NCBI GenBank assembly: GCA_900541195.1
Contig: UQIY01000058.1
Location: 1-10,002 of the forward strand
From: an uncultured Collinsella sp.
Lineage (GTDB): Bacteria; Actinomycetota; Coriobacteriia; Coriobacteriales; Coriobacteriaceae
Reading direction: 5' to 3'
Length of the DNA: 10,002 nt
Made by a program: the position numbers and the translations under genes. Position 1 is the first letter of the stretch. Each line of letters starts with the position of its first letter. Under the pieces are notes generated by a model that was not told where the DNA came from, searched no databases, and saw nothing but the letters and a program-made list of their open reading frames with translations. This document shows, one piece after another, positions 1 to 6,075 of this stretch.

Positions 1-25
1 GCTCGGAGATGTGTATAAGAGACAG
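1..25. other. Nextera/Tn5 sequencing adapter remnant (not genomic)
   Basis: Bases 7-25 read AGATGTGTATAAGAGACAG, the 19-bp Tn5 mosaic end used in Nextera libraries, and the six bases before it (GCTCGG) match the preceding part of the read-2 adapter. The match is exact over all 25 bases and sits at the very first base of the window. It interrupts pstB immediately after the conserved SALD motif. This is an untrimmed adapter at a contig end, not a natural Tn5 end. Confidence 0.96.
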
Positions 26-683
26 GATCGAGAGCGCTCGTGGGCTCGTCCATCAGAAGAATATCGGGTTGCACGGCAAGCGCGCGGGCGATGCACAGGC
101 GCTGCTGCTGCCCGCCCGAAAGGCCCAGCCCCGACTCCTTGAGTTTGTCCTTGACCTCGTCCCATAGCGCAGCGCGACGAAGAGAGTCCTCGACCAGCTC
201 ATCCAGCACGGCGCGGTCGCGCACACCCATGCCGCGCGGGCCATACGCGACGTTGTCGTAGATGCTCATGGGAAACGGGTTAGGGCGCTGGAACACCATG
301 CCCACACGCTGACGCAGGCGGCAGATGTCGTAGTCGCCCAGGATATCCTGGCCGTCGAGCGCGATCTTGCCCTCGATGCGGCAGTCCTTGATGCCGTCGT
401 TCATGCGGTTAAAGCAACGCAGCAGCGTTGACTTGCCGCAGCCCGAAGGACCGATAAACGAGGTAATCTGCTTGTCGCGGATCTTGATGGACACGTCCTT
501 GAGCGCGTGATGGTCGCCATAGAACAGGTCGAGGCCCTCGACGTCGATGCGTGTCGGCGAGGCGGCAAGATCCTGCGCCGTGGGGCGAGTCGCATCCCCG
601 ACTTCGCGCTCGTGCGCAGCCTCGGCTTGCGCCTCCATTAGCTCCTCGAGCTCCGTGGGCTCCATGGCCGCAGCAGCCGTCAT
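26..683 (-). CDS. pstB: Phosphate ABC transporter ATP-binding protein PstB (3' end missing)
   Basis: This is the cytoplasmic ATPase that powers the PstSCAB high-affinity phosphate importer. The 219 visible residues carry the full set of ABC motifs: FYG near residue 54, Walker A GPSGCGKST (78-86), the family-typical RCFNRMND after it, Q-loop Q132, signature LSGGQ (188-192) and Walker B ILLMDEP (208-214). The last residues are TSALD, so the H-loop and C-terminus, perhaps 35-45 residues, are lost at the adapter junction. The start at 683 is supported by GGAGGT at 691-696, 7 bases upstream. About 45 residues precede the conserved core, an acidic, Ala/Glu-rich extension longer than in common PstB proteins. 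The gene follows the histidine kinase after 103 bp with no terminator between, so cotranscription is possible. pstS, pstC and pstA, which normally precede pstB, are not upstream. Confidence 0.95.
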
Positions 684-786
684 ACCGCATACCTCCACAT
701 CGATATCAATTCAGCAGTATCGATAGTAGAAATCGCGGCTCATATGCACGTGAGCGCATTGTCAGGTGTTTGTAAGGGCGCCTACG

Positions 787-2025
787 CTACGCAGCGGGCA
801 GCTCGATGGTAAAGACGGTATGCTCGGGCGTCGATTCGCACGCGATGGTACCGCCATGCGCGCATACAATCTCCTTGGCGATGGCAAGCCCCAGCCCAGC
901 ACCGCCGCGATTGGTCGCACGCGCTGCATCCAGGCGATAGAACTTCTCAAAGATCACCTTGAGCTTTGGCTCAGGGATTGGATCGCCCTGGTTCACAAAT
1001 CGTACGCGTACGCCACCGTCGCCCAAACGCCTGGCCTCGATCGTGATCATCGAGCCTTCATAGCTATAGGCAACGGCGTTTTTCATGATGTTGTTGAATA
1101 CGCGAGCCATCTTGTCGCCGTCCACGAGCACCGTCAGGTCCTCGCAGATATCAACCTGGGCTTCCTTGTGCTGTTCGTTGAGAATGGGATAGAACTCGTC
1201 GGCCACCTGCGCCAACAATAGCCCCAAATCGACGTAGGCGCGGGTGAGCACGATATCGTGGAAATCGAAACGCGTGATGTCGAAGAACTCCTCGATGAGC
1301 GCGTCGAGCCGGTGGGCCTTGTCGAGCGCCACGCCCGTAAAGCGTGCACGCTGCTCGAGCGGCAAATCGGGAGCCTCCTGTAGGAGCGAAAGATAGCCCA
1401 CCACGCTGGCAAGCGGCGTGCGCAGATCGTGCGCCAGATACGTAACCAGGTCATCTTTGCGATGCGATTCGTCGCGCAGGGCCTGTTGAACCTTGCGCTC
1501 ACAATCGCGCGTCCGATTGAGCGCACCTTCGACCTCGAGAAAGTCGCCGTCGATGGTATCCCACGTGTCGGGGCTATCGATCAGACGGTCCTGAATACGG
1601 GCGGCGATTACGCGGTCGGCATGCTGCTCGCCCTGCTCATAACCCTGGTAATACAGGGCGCGTCCGCAAAAGAACAGGACGCACACGGCAAGCGCCAGCA
1701 CAAAGCCGAGCATGTTGAACACAAAGGCGGCGTCAAAGAACACGGGCTCGCCAATACCGCCAAGCGCCATGGCCCCGATCGCCAGCGTAATTGTCCACGC
1801 GGCACCGCCGATTACCACGCAACGGCGGACGATTTCGAATCGATCGATCAGCAAGAAGCCAACGAGCAGAACTGCCAGGATGCCAATGATATTGTCAATG
1901 CCAATGAGTAGCAGACTCAGCAAAAAGAGCAGCACCGTCGCAAGCGCGCGGTTGTCGACGACCGCCCTTATGTATTCAAAGAGTCGATCGGGCACCTCGA
2001 ATACCCGCCTATCGTCTTTTGTCAT
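787..2025 (-). CDS. Membrane sensor histidine kinase (VanS/PhoR-like)
   Basis: Sensor kinase of a two-component pair with the response regulator just upstream (stop and start 25 bp apart). Residue numbers here count from the GTG at 2031; the ATG at 2025 is residue 3. The N-terminus has about four hydrophobic segments (roughly 29-45, 47-62, 71-92 and 103-124) joined by short loops. No large extracellular or PAS domain is seen, so sensing is probably within or at the membrane. The dimerisation/phosphoacceptor helix has the H-box LAHDLRTPLASV with H201. The catalytic domain shows an N-box around N314-N318 (FNNIMKNAV), a G1-like NQGDPIP, an F-box FEKFYR (361-366) and a G2 box GGAGLGLAIAK (376-386). 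All residues needed for activity appear present. I chose the ATG at 2025 because a GGGG-rich stretch lies about 8 bases upstream; the GTG at 2031 is an equal alternative. Confidence 0.9.
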   Translation of the reverse strand: MTKDDRRVFEVPDRLFEYIRAVVDNRALATVLLFLLSLLLIGIDNIIGILAVLLVGFLLIDRFEIVRRCVVIGGAAWTITLAIGAMALGGIGEPVFFDAAFVFNMLGFVLALAVCVLFFCGRALYYQGYEQGEQHADRVIAARIQDRLIDSPDTWDTIDGDFLEVEGALNRTRDCERKVQQALRDESHRKDDLVTYLAHDLRTPLASVVGYLSLLQEAPDLPLEQRARFTGVALDKAHRLDALIEEFFDITRFDFHDIVLTRAYVDLGLLLAQVADEFYPILNEQHKEAQVDICEDLTVLVDGDKMARVFNNIMKNAVAYSYEGSMITIEARRLGDGGVRVRFVNQGDPIPEPKLKVIFEKFYRLDAARATNRGGAGLGLAIAKEIVCAHGGTIACESTPEHTVFTIELPAA

Positions 2026-2050
2026 ATCCACTTCCCCACCACCAAAGGCG

Positions 2051-2746
2051 TTATTCGATTATGTAGCCGACGCCCCAGACGTTTTTGATAAAGCGCGGCT
2101 TTTGGGCATCGTCGCCGATCTTTTCGCGCAGATGGCGGATGTGCACCATCACCGTATTGTTGGAGCCGGGCATAAAGTCCTCGTTCCACACCGCGCGGAA
2201 CAGGTCCCCCACGGCCACCACGCTGCCACGATGCTCCACCAGATACAGCAAGATGGAATACTCGATGGGCGTGAGACGCACCGGTGCGCCGTCCACCGTC
2301 ACACAACGAGCGTCGCGGTTGATCTCGAGACCGTCGAGCTGGATGGTCGGTGACTCGACCGCCTGTGCGCGGCTGCCGTAGCTGGTGTAACGACGGAGTT
2401 GAGCATGAACGCGCGCTATGAGCTCCAGCGGACGGAACGGCTTGACCACGTAATCGTCTGCGCCCAGCGAGAGGCCCTCGATCTTATCCTGCTGGGCATC
2501 GCGCGCCGTCAGCATAATAACGGGATAGGTATGGCCAGCGCGGATGGTGCGCAGCAACTCAAAGCCGTCGATATCGGGCAGCATGACGTCCAGCAGCGCC
2601 AGATCGAACTCATGCTCCAAAATCGCCTTGGCAGCATCTGCTCCGCTATAGGCGATCTGAACATCAAAGCCCTCTTTTGTAAGGTAGATACCGACCAGGT
2701 CAGCGATGGCCTTCTCGTCATCAACTACCAAAATGCGCTCGTTCAT
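2051..2746 (-). CDS. OmpR/PhoB-family response regulator, VanR-like
   Basis: A 231-residue DNA-binding response regulator. The receiver domain (1-120) has the acidic pocket D9/D10, phosphoacceptor D53 (LALLDVMLP), T80 and K102. The stretch HTYPVIMLT, then GADDYVVKPFRPLELIARV and AQLRRY, closely resembles VanR of glycopeptide-resistance loci. The winged-helix effector domain (about 133-231) ends with SNNTVMVHIRHLREKIGD and VWGVGYIIE, again VanR-like. The start is decided by AGGAG at 2752-2756, 5 bases before the ATG. The gene leads a regulator-kinase pair and lies back to back with a D,D-carboxypeptidase, which suggests a cell-wall signal. Because pstB lies downstream, a PhoB-like phosphate role is an alternative. 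No vanH, vanA or vanX gene is present, so this is not evidence of vancomycin resistance. Confidence 0.93.
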   Translation of the reverse strand: MNERILVVDDEKAIADLVGIYLTKEGFDVQIAYSGADAAKAILEHEFDLALLDVMLPDIDGFELLRTIRAGHTYPVIMLTARDAQQDKIEGLSLGADDYVVKPFRPLELIARVHAQLRRYTSYGSRAQAVESPTIQLDGLEINRDARCVTVDGAPVRLTPIEYSILLYLVEHRGSVVAVGDLFRAVWNEDFMPGSNNTVMVHIRHLREKIGDDAQKPRFIKNVWGVGYIIE

Positions 2747-2766
2747 GCGTGCTCCTCTCGCGCTCC

Positions 2767-2772
2767 ATTATG
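2767..2772 (-). promoter_or_regulatory. Predicted -10 element for the response regulator operon
   Basis: Read on the minus strand this is CATAAT, five of six matches to TATAAT. Transcription would start near 2760, leaving a leader of about 14 bases that begins with the GAGAGGAG ribosome binding site. No good -35 is visible, which fits an activator-dependent promoter and the direct repeat found further upstream. Confidence 0.5.
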
Positions 2773-2810
2773 CCCGAGGCAGCGCGCGCCACACACAACA
2801 AGCGCGGTCG

Positions 2811-2827
2811 TTTAAGTCGACCTTAAG
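2811..2827. promoter_or_regulatory. Candidate regulator binding site: 11-bp direct repeat
   Basis: TTAAG occurs at 2812-2816 and again at 2823-2827, exactly 11 bp apart; the site can also be read as an inverted repeat TTAAG-N6-CTTAA-like around GTCGAC. Tandem half-sites with an 11-bp period are how OmpR/PhoB-family dimers bind DNA. It lies about 50-67 bp upstream of the predicted start of the regulator transcript and about 85-100 bp upstream of that of the carboxypeptidase, so it could serve either gene. This is inferred from position and spacing only. Confidence 0.4.
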
Positions 2828-2900
2828 CACCTATGCGTCCGTTCGGGCGCAGACATGGGCCGCGCGCGCCCGCGCACTGATTGTCCGCGCCGGTAAACGA

Positions 2901-2906
2901 TATACT
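2901..2906 (+). promoter_or_regulatory. Predicted -10 element for the carboxypeptidase gene
   Basis: TATACT matches TATAAT in five of six positions and stands out in otherwise GC-rich DNA. The -35 region 17-18 bp upstream is poor (CTGATT at 2877-2882). Transcription would start near 2913, which rules out the longer open frame beginning at 2706 and favours the GTG at 2946 as the start codon. Confidence 0.5.
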
Positions 2907-2945
2907 TTGAACTCTAAAGAGACCATCCCGTCGAAAGCGAAATCT

Positions 2946-4286
2946 GTGAAGACTCTTAGTTCTCTTGTAAAGCGCTCCGCGCAACTGACTGCCGGCATTG
3001 CCTGCGCTCTCGCCCTTGCTGCCGGCGTGCCGTCTATCGCCAACGCCCAGGTGCTTACGACCGATATCGTTTGCGGTAAGACCGCCGACGCCCGCGGCAT
3101 CACGGCCGACAATCTGCCCGATATCGATGCGACCAACGCCATCGTCATGAGCAAGGACGGTTCCGTCTATTACGCCCGAAGTGCCGACGAGCAGGTCAAG
3201 ATCGCCTCAATTACCAAGGTCATGACTGCGATCCTGACCGTCGAGAACTGCAAAATGGACGAGAAGATCACGGTGAGCAATGCTGCCGCCACCGTAGGCA
3301 ACTCGACCGCCGGCCTGCTCGAAGGCGACGAGCTCACCGTGGAGCAAGCTTTGCGCGGCCTGATGATCCCCTCGGGCAACGATGCCGCCATCGCGCTTGC
3401 CGAGCACGTGGGCAAAAAGATCGACCCCAAGACCAAGGACGCCGTGGCCACCTTTGTAAAGGCCATGAACGAGCGCGCTAAAAAGCTCGACTGCACGGGA
3501 ACGCTTTTTGAGAATCCGCACGGTCTGGACTTTGATGAGTGGGCCGGCGACATGCACTCTACCGCGCACGATGTAGCCCTGATGATGCAGGAGGCAATGA
3601 AGAGCGATACGTTCCGCGAAATCGTGGCGAGCGATGATTCCTGGATTGAGGTTACGGGCGCCGACGGTTCCGACCATTCGCATTCCATGGATACGCACAA
3701 TGAGCTGCTGGGGCAGGACGGCAATATCGGCGGTAAGACCGGCACCACCGACGATGCCGGCTATTGCTTTACGGCAGCCTACAACCGCGATGGCGACGAG
3801 ACCTACACCGTCGTCTTGAACTCCAGCACCACCGATCAGCGCTTTGCCGACACGGCCGCCCTTGCCAACTGGTACTACGGCCACAAGGTGACGGTTGCGA
3901 TCGCCAACACGCAGGAAAAGACCGCCAACGGCAATCCGCTCATCGCGCGCATTGGCCAGACCGATTGGACGGACAAGACGATCGATGCCACGCTCGCCGA
4001 TCCTGCAGCTCAGGCGACCGTCTTTGCGCTTGCCGGAGAGGTGACCGAGAAGGTTACCTATGATGACCTTTCGGGCACGGTACATGTGGGCGACAAGGTG
4101 GGTAGCGTGACGCTTAAGCAAGACGGCACCAAGGTCGCCGTTATGGACCTGGTTGCCGACGAGGAAGGCACAGGGCCGAATCCCATTGAATGGCTGCTCG
4201 TGAAGCTCGATCGCTTGGGCCGCCGCATCGACAACCGCCCACTTGCGGCAGAGAGCGAGACCGTCGCCAAGGCTCCTGAGGTGTAG
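2946..4286 (+). CDS. dacA: Secreted D-alanyl-D-alanine carboxypeptidase (peptidase S11, PBP5/DacA type)
   Basis: Removes the terminal D-alanine from peptidoglycan pentapeptides outside the membrane. From the GTG the protein has 446 residues. Residues 1-34 are a signal peptide: a KTLSSLVKR basic start, an Ala-rich core and cleavage after ANA. The three penicillin-binding motifs are intact: SITK (S88, K91), SGN (143-145) and KTG (264-266, in GGKTGTTDDAG). The catalytic domain covers roughly 45-310. A PBP5_C-like beta domain follows (about 340-405), then a likely amphipathic anchor helix around NPIEWLLVKLDRLGRR. The open frame extends upstream to 2706, but the signal peptide and the -10 element at 2901-2906 make 2946 the best start. 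Its Shine-Dalgarno is weak; TTG at 2907 is an unlikely alternative. The gene is divergent from the VanR-like regulator, a plausible controller. Confidence 0.93.
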   Translation: MKTLSSLVKRSAQLTAGIACALALAAGVPSIANAQVLTTDIVCGKTADARGITADNLPDIDATNAIVMSKDGSVYYARSADEQVKIASITKVMTAILTVENCKMDEKITVSNAAATVGNSTAGLLEGDELTVEQALRGLMIPSGNDAAIALAEHVGKKIDPKTKDAVATFVKAMNERAKKLDCTGTLFENPHGLDFDEWAGDMHSTAHDVALMMQEAMKSDTFREIVASDDSWIEVTGADGSDHSHSMDTHNELLGQDGNIGGKTGTTDDAGYCFTAAYNRDGDETYTVVLNSSTTDQRFADTAALANWYYGHKVTVAIANTQEKTANGNPLIARIGQTDWTDKTIDATLADPAAQATVFALAGEVTEKVTYDDLSGTVHVGDKVGSVTLKQDGTKVAVMDLVADEEGTGPNPIEWLLVKLDRLGRRIDNRPLAAESETVAKAPEV

Positions 4287-4316
4287 GGCTGGGGGAACAT
4301 TACATTTGAGATTGGA

Positions 4317-4343
4317 GAGGCGTCCAACGGGGCGCCTCCTTTT
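4317..4343 (+). terminator. Rho-independent terminator of the carboxypeptidase gene
   Basis: A 9-bp stem (4317-4325 with 4330-4338, one G-U pair) closes an AACG tetraloop and is followed by CTTTT. It starts 30 bp after the carboxypeptidase stop codon and fits a single-gene transcript. Confidence 0.88.
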
Positions 4344-4447
4344 GAATACCTCTTAAACGGGATGCGTCAGAATCACCAAAGCGACATTGCTAGCCGTTTA
4401 CCTTCGCTGTGTCTTTTCGGACCTTGAAAACGGGTCCACCGGGCATG

Positions 4448-5152
4448 CTAGTAGATCCTTTCGACCTCCTTGGTCAAGGCCCTGAAAAGATCCCCAGCTG
4501 AGGGGTCTGCCCCAGAACACAGCGATTGCCAGGCACCCGTTTCTCCGATGGTGCCCGCACTCGTCATAACAAGATCGTCGCTCCGCCTGCGAATGGAGAC
4601 ACTAACGGAGCGGCCATTATGGAACCCATGGATATCGACTTTATTTATGCGCCCATCAGCTAGATAACTAATCATGACATTGATGCTGTCACCATACTCC
4701 GGCAATTCGAAGCCGTGGGAATCCATCAATAGCTTCACGTCCTGATGGTAAATGCGGGCCTCGACGACATTCTTGGGCATTTTCCCCGTCTTTGTTGGAG
4801 AGCAAAAGCTGATGCTTGGCTCCTCTTCGCTCATGCCTCGGTCAAACCTAAGCATGCACGGGCATACCGACTCAATGGTTCGCAAGGCGTCCGCCGCGAC
4901 CTTTTCCTCGGTAAACATCTCCACGTCGATGCCGTTTTCTTCCATATAGGCACGGTTTTTACGTTGAAGCTCTAGCCGAGCCGCAGCCTCCCCATCTCCA
5001 CGCTGTTCCCAATTTCCGGAGTCGGCGACATTTCGATCGAATGTAGAATCAACGGAACATGGCGCTTGCTGTTGAGTCGGATCACTGTCGCCGAGACGCC
5101 TTAGCTCGGAGCGTCTCATCAGTAGTGTCACAATATCAAACAGCCAACCAAA
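4448..5152 (-). pseudogene. C-terminal part of the interrupted TM2-domain protein
   Basis: This open frame continues, without any change of phase, directly after the in-frame TGA at 5153-5155. Its first residues FGWLFDIVTLL complete the second TM2 membrane segment, with the conserved Gly, Trp and Asp. A polar linker follows, then a soluble domain of about 150 residues containing ENGIDVEMFTEEKV and later VEARIYHQDVKLLMDSHGFELPEYGD; I do not recognise it. It ends in TAG at 4448-4450. Possible internal starts are GTG at 5131 and ATG at 5119, but neither has a Shine-Dalgarno sequence and both would begin inside or just after a membrane segment. Independent translation is therefore unlikely; this is the rest of one gene split by a nonsense codon, or a readthrough product. 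Confidence 0.72.
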
Positions 5153-5599
5153 TCAAAAAAGGCCAAAGGTAAAGAGATATAGAAAGAAGCTACCCCACAT
5201 CCGTGCATACGCCCTATGAGCGCCCGACCACCCAAGAAGGAAGCATAGCAAAAGCGCCTTGTTTGCCCTGTCAACCGACGTAATCTCTCGAGTGAGAGAT
5301 TTCTGTTCAGGCTTCGCCAAAGGTGTAATTTCATGCGATGAAACAGTAATTGAGGACGTCCTTGACGCCGAGCTCCGAGCGCCTGATTTAGCAACGGCGC
5401 GAACGACATCCCCAACTCCGACGGTCGTTCTGCTGTATACGGCATTGTAAGCAGCCTTCTTCGGATTTTTGATCCACCCCATGCCCTTCTTACCATAGCC
5501 GGGGATTATCGCCCGCTTTACCGCGCGCTTCGCTCTGCCGGTCGTTCTTGCCTTGAGTGATGTCTTTAGATTCGGCTTACGCAGCCCGACCTTTACCAT
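5153..5599 (-). CDS. TM2-domain protein of unknown function, ended early by in-frame TGA
   Basis: Starts at ATG 5599, supported by GGAG at 5607-5610 seven bases upstream; the open frame runs on to 5668 without such support. The first ~60 residues are very basic, with KARTTGRAKRAVKRA, IIPGYGKKGMGWIKNPKKAAYN and a VGVGDVV end. I recognise this as a module recurring at the N-terminus of small Firmicutes and actinobacterial proteins, with no known activity. A Ser/Thr-rich linker (about 70-110) leads to a TM2 domain: NKALLLCFLLGWSGAHRAY is the first helix and turn, GSFFLYLFTFGLF the start of the second. Translation then meets TGA at 5153-5155, giving 148 residues and half a TM2 hairpin. With the downstream frame the full protein would be about 383 residues. 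The gene looks less GC-rich than its neighbours. Function unknown; probably a membrane protein. Confidence 0.75.
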   Translation of the reverse strand: MVKVGLRKPNLKTSLKARTTGRAKRAVKRAIIPGYGKKGMGWIKNPKKAAYNAVYSRTTVGVGDVVRAVAKSGARSSASRTSSITVSSHEITPLAKPEQKSLTREITSVDRANKALLLCFLLGWSGAHRAYARMWGSFFLYLFTFGLF

Positions 5600-5732
5600 A
5601 TTTCTACTCCATCCCCTCGGAACCCCACACCGGGGCGCACGAGCACGCCTGGGTCTCCCCGTTTTCAAGCGTCCCGTGTTTGCCTAATGTTCACGCCCTT
5701 TCGGACTCTAATCCCCAGCCGCCATTCTTGAT

Positions 5733-5761
5733 AATAAAAAAGGGCCCCAAATGGGACCCTT
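5733..5761 (-). terminator. Rho-independent terminator of tRNA-Ser
   Basis: On the minus strand a 9-bp stem AAGGGTCCC/GGGGCCCTT (5753-5761 with 5740-5748, one G-U pair) and an ATTT loop is followed by a run of Ts (5736-5740 and beyond). It begins 15 bp after the CCA end of the tRNA, so the interrupted gene downstream needs its own promoter. Confidence 0.88.
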
Positions 5762-5775
5762 CTTCAAAGTCATAC

Positions 5776-5866
5776 TGGCGGAGAGCTGGGGATTCGAACC
5801 CCAGATGCCCTTTTGGGGCATACTCGCTTAGCAGGCGAGCACCTTCGGCCTCTCGGTCAGCTCTCC
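5776..5866 (-). tRNA. tRNA-Ser (anticodon GCU)
   Basis: A class II tRNA of 91 bases including an encoded CCA (5776-5778) and discriminator G at 5779. The acceptor stem GGAGAGC/GCTCTCC pairs 5860-5866 with 5780-5786. The anticodon stem-loop CTCGC-CTGCTAA-GCGAG puts GCT at 5830-5832, reading AGC and AGU. A long variable arm (TGCCCC/GGGCA type) and the T-arm CTGGGGTTCGAATCCCCAG follow. All features of a working serine tRNA are present. Confidence 0.96.
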
Positions 5867-5880
5867 GTAACAGCCGTTCT

Positions 5881-5909
5881 ATAGTAACCAAACAGCCGAA
5901 GTTGGGCAA
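5881..5909 (-). promoter_or_regulatory. Predicted promoter of tRNA-Ser
   Basis: On the minus strand TTGCCC (5904-5909) and TACTAT (5881-5886) are separated by 17 bp and end 14 bp before the tRNA 5' end. Each box matches the consensus in four of six positions, but the spacing and placement are ideal. Confidence 0.55.
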
Positions 5910-5930
5910 GGGGAATTTTGAGGCGTTTCC

Positions 5931-5950
5931 TCTTTTACCTCTCTTTTACC
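5931..5950. repeat. Tandem 11-bp-period direct repeat upstream of tRNA-Ser
   Basis: TCTTTTACC occurs at 5931-5939 and 5942-5950, one helical turn apart, 22 bp beyond the -35 box of the tRNA promoter. It may be an activator site or UP-like element; this is inference from position alone. Confidence 0.4.
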
Positions 5951-5971
5951 AGTAAACGTCTCAGTCAATCA

Positions 5972-6026
5972 TCTCAATCTGTAACATCTGCAGGCCGTAA
6001 TCCCCTCCAGATGTTACAGATTGAGA
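5972..6026. repeat. Perfect 19-bp inverted repeat downstream of the ATPase gene
   Basis: The left arm TCTCAATCTGTAACATCTG (5972-5990) is the exact reverse complement of 6008-6026, with a 17-base spacer. It lies 50 bp after the ATPase stop codon. There is no T-run after the hairpin on either strand, so it is not a standard intrinsic terminator, though it may stabilise the mRNA end or form a bidirectional barrier. It could also be the ends of a small mobile or REP-like sequence or a protein binding site. Confidence 0.85.
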
Positions 6027-6075
6027 CAAAGATACAAGGACGGCCCCAGCGACAGCGCGGACAGCCCATTCTTTA

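Noticed and set aside
1..25. A natural Tn5-like transposon end
   Set aside because: The bases beyond the mosaic end match the commercial adapter, and the sequence stops at the window edge with no transposase.
787..2746. A vancomycin-resistance cluster
   Set aside because: Only a VanR/VanS-like regulator pair is present; no ligase, VanH, VanX or VanY-type gene is seen, and the carboxypeptidase is the housekeeping S11 type.
2706..2945. Upstream extension of the carboxypeptidase frame to an ATG at 2706
   Set aside because: It would overlap the start of the divergent regulator gene, precede the predicted promoter and place 80 residues before the signal peptide.
3207..4121. A 304-codon minus-strand frame inside the carboxypeptidase gene
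   Set aside because: The plus-strand protein has all three catalytic motifs and a signal peptide; the antisense translation has none and is a shadow.
5128..5496. A frameshift as the cause of the split TM2 gene
   Set aside because: The alternative frame gives only a short tail, while the original frame restores the TM2 pattern immediately after the TGA and stays open to 4448. A base substitution explains it without an indel.
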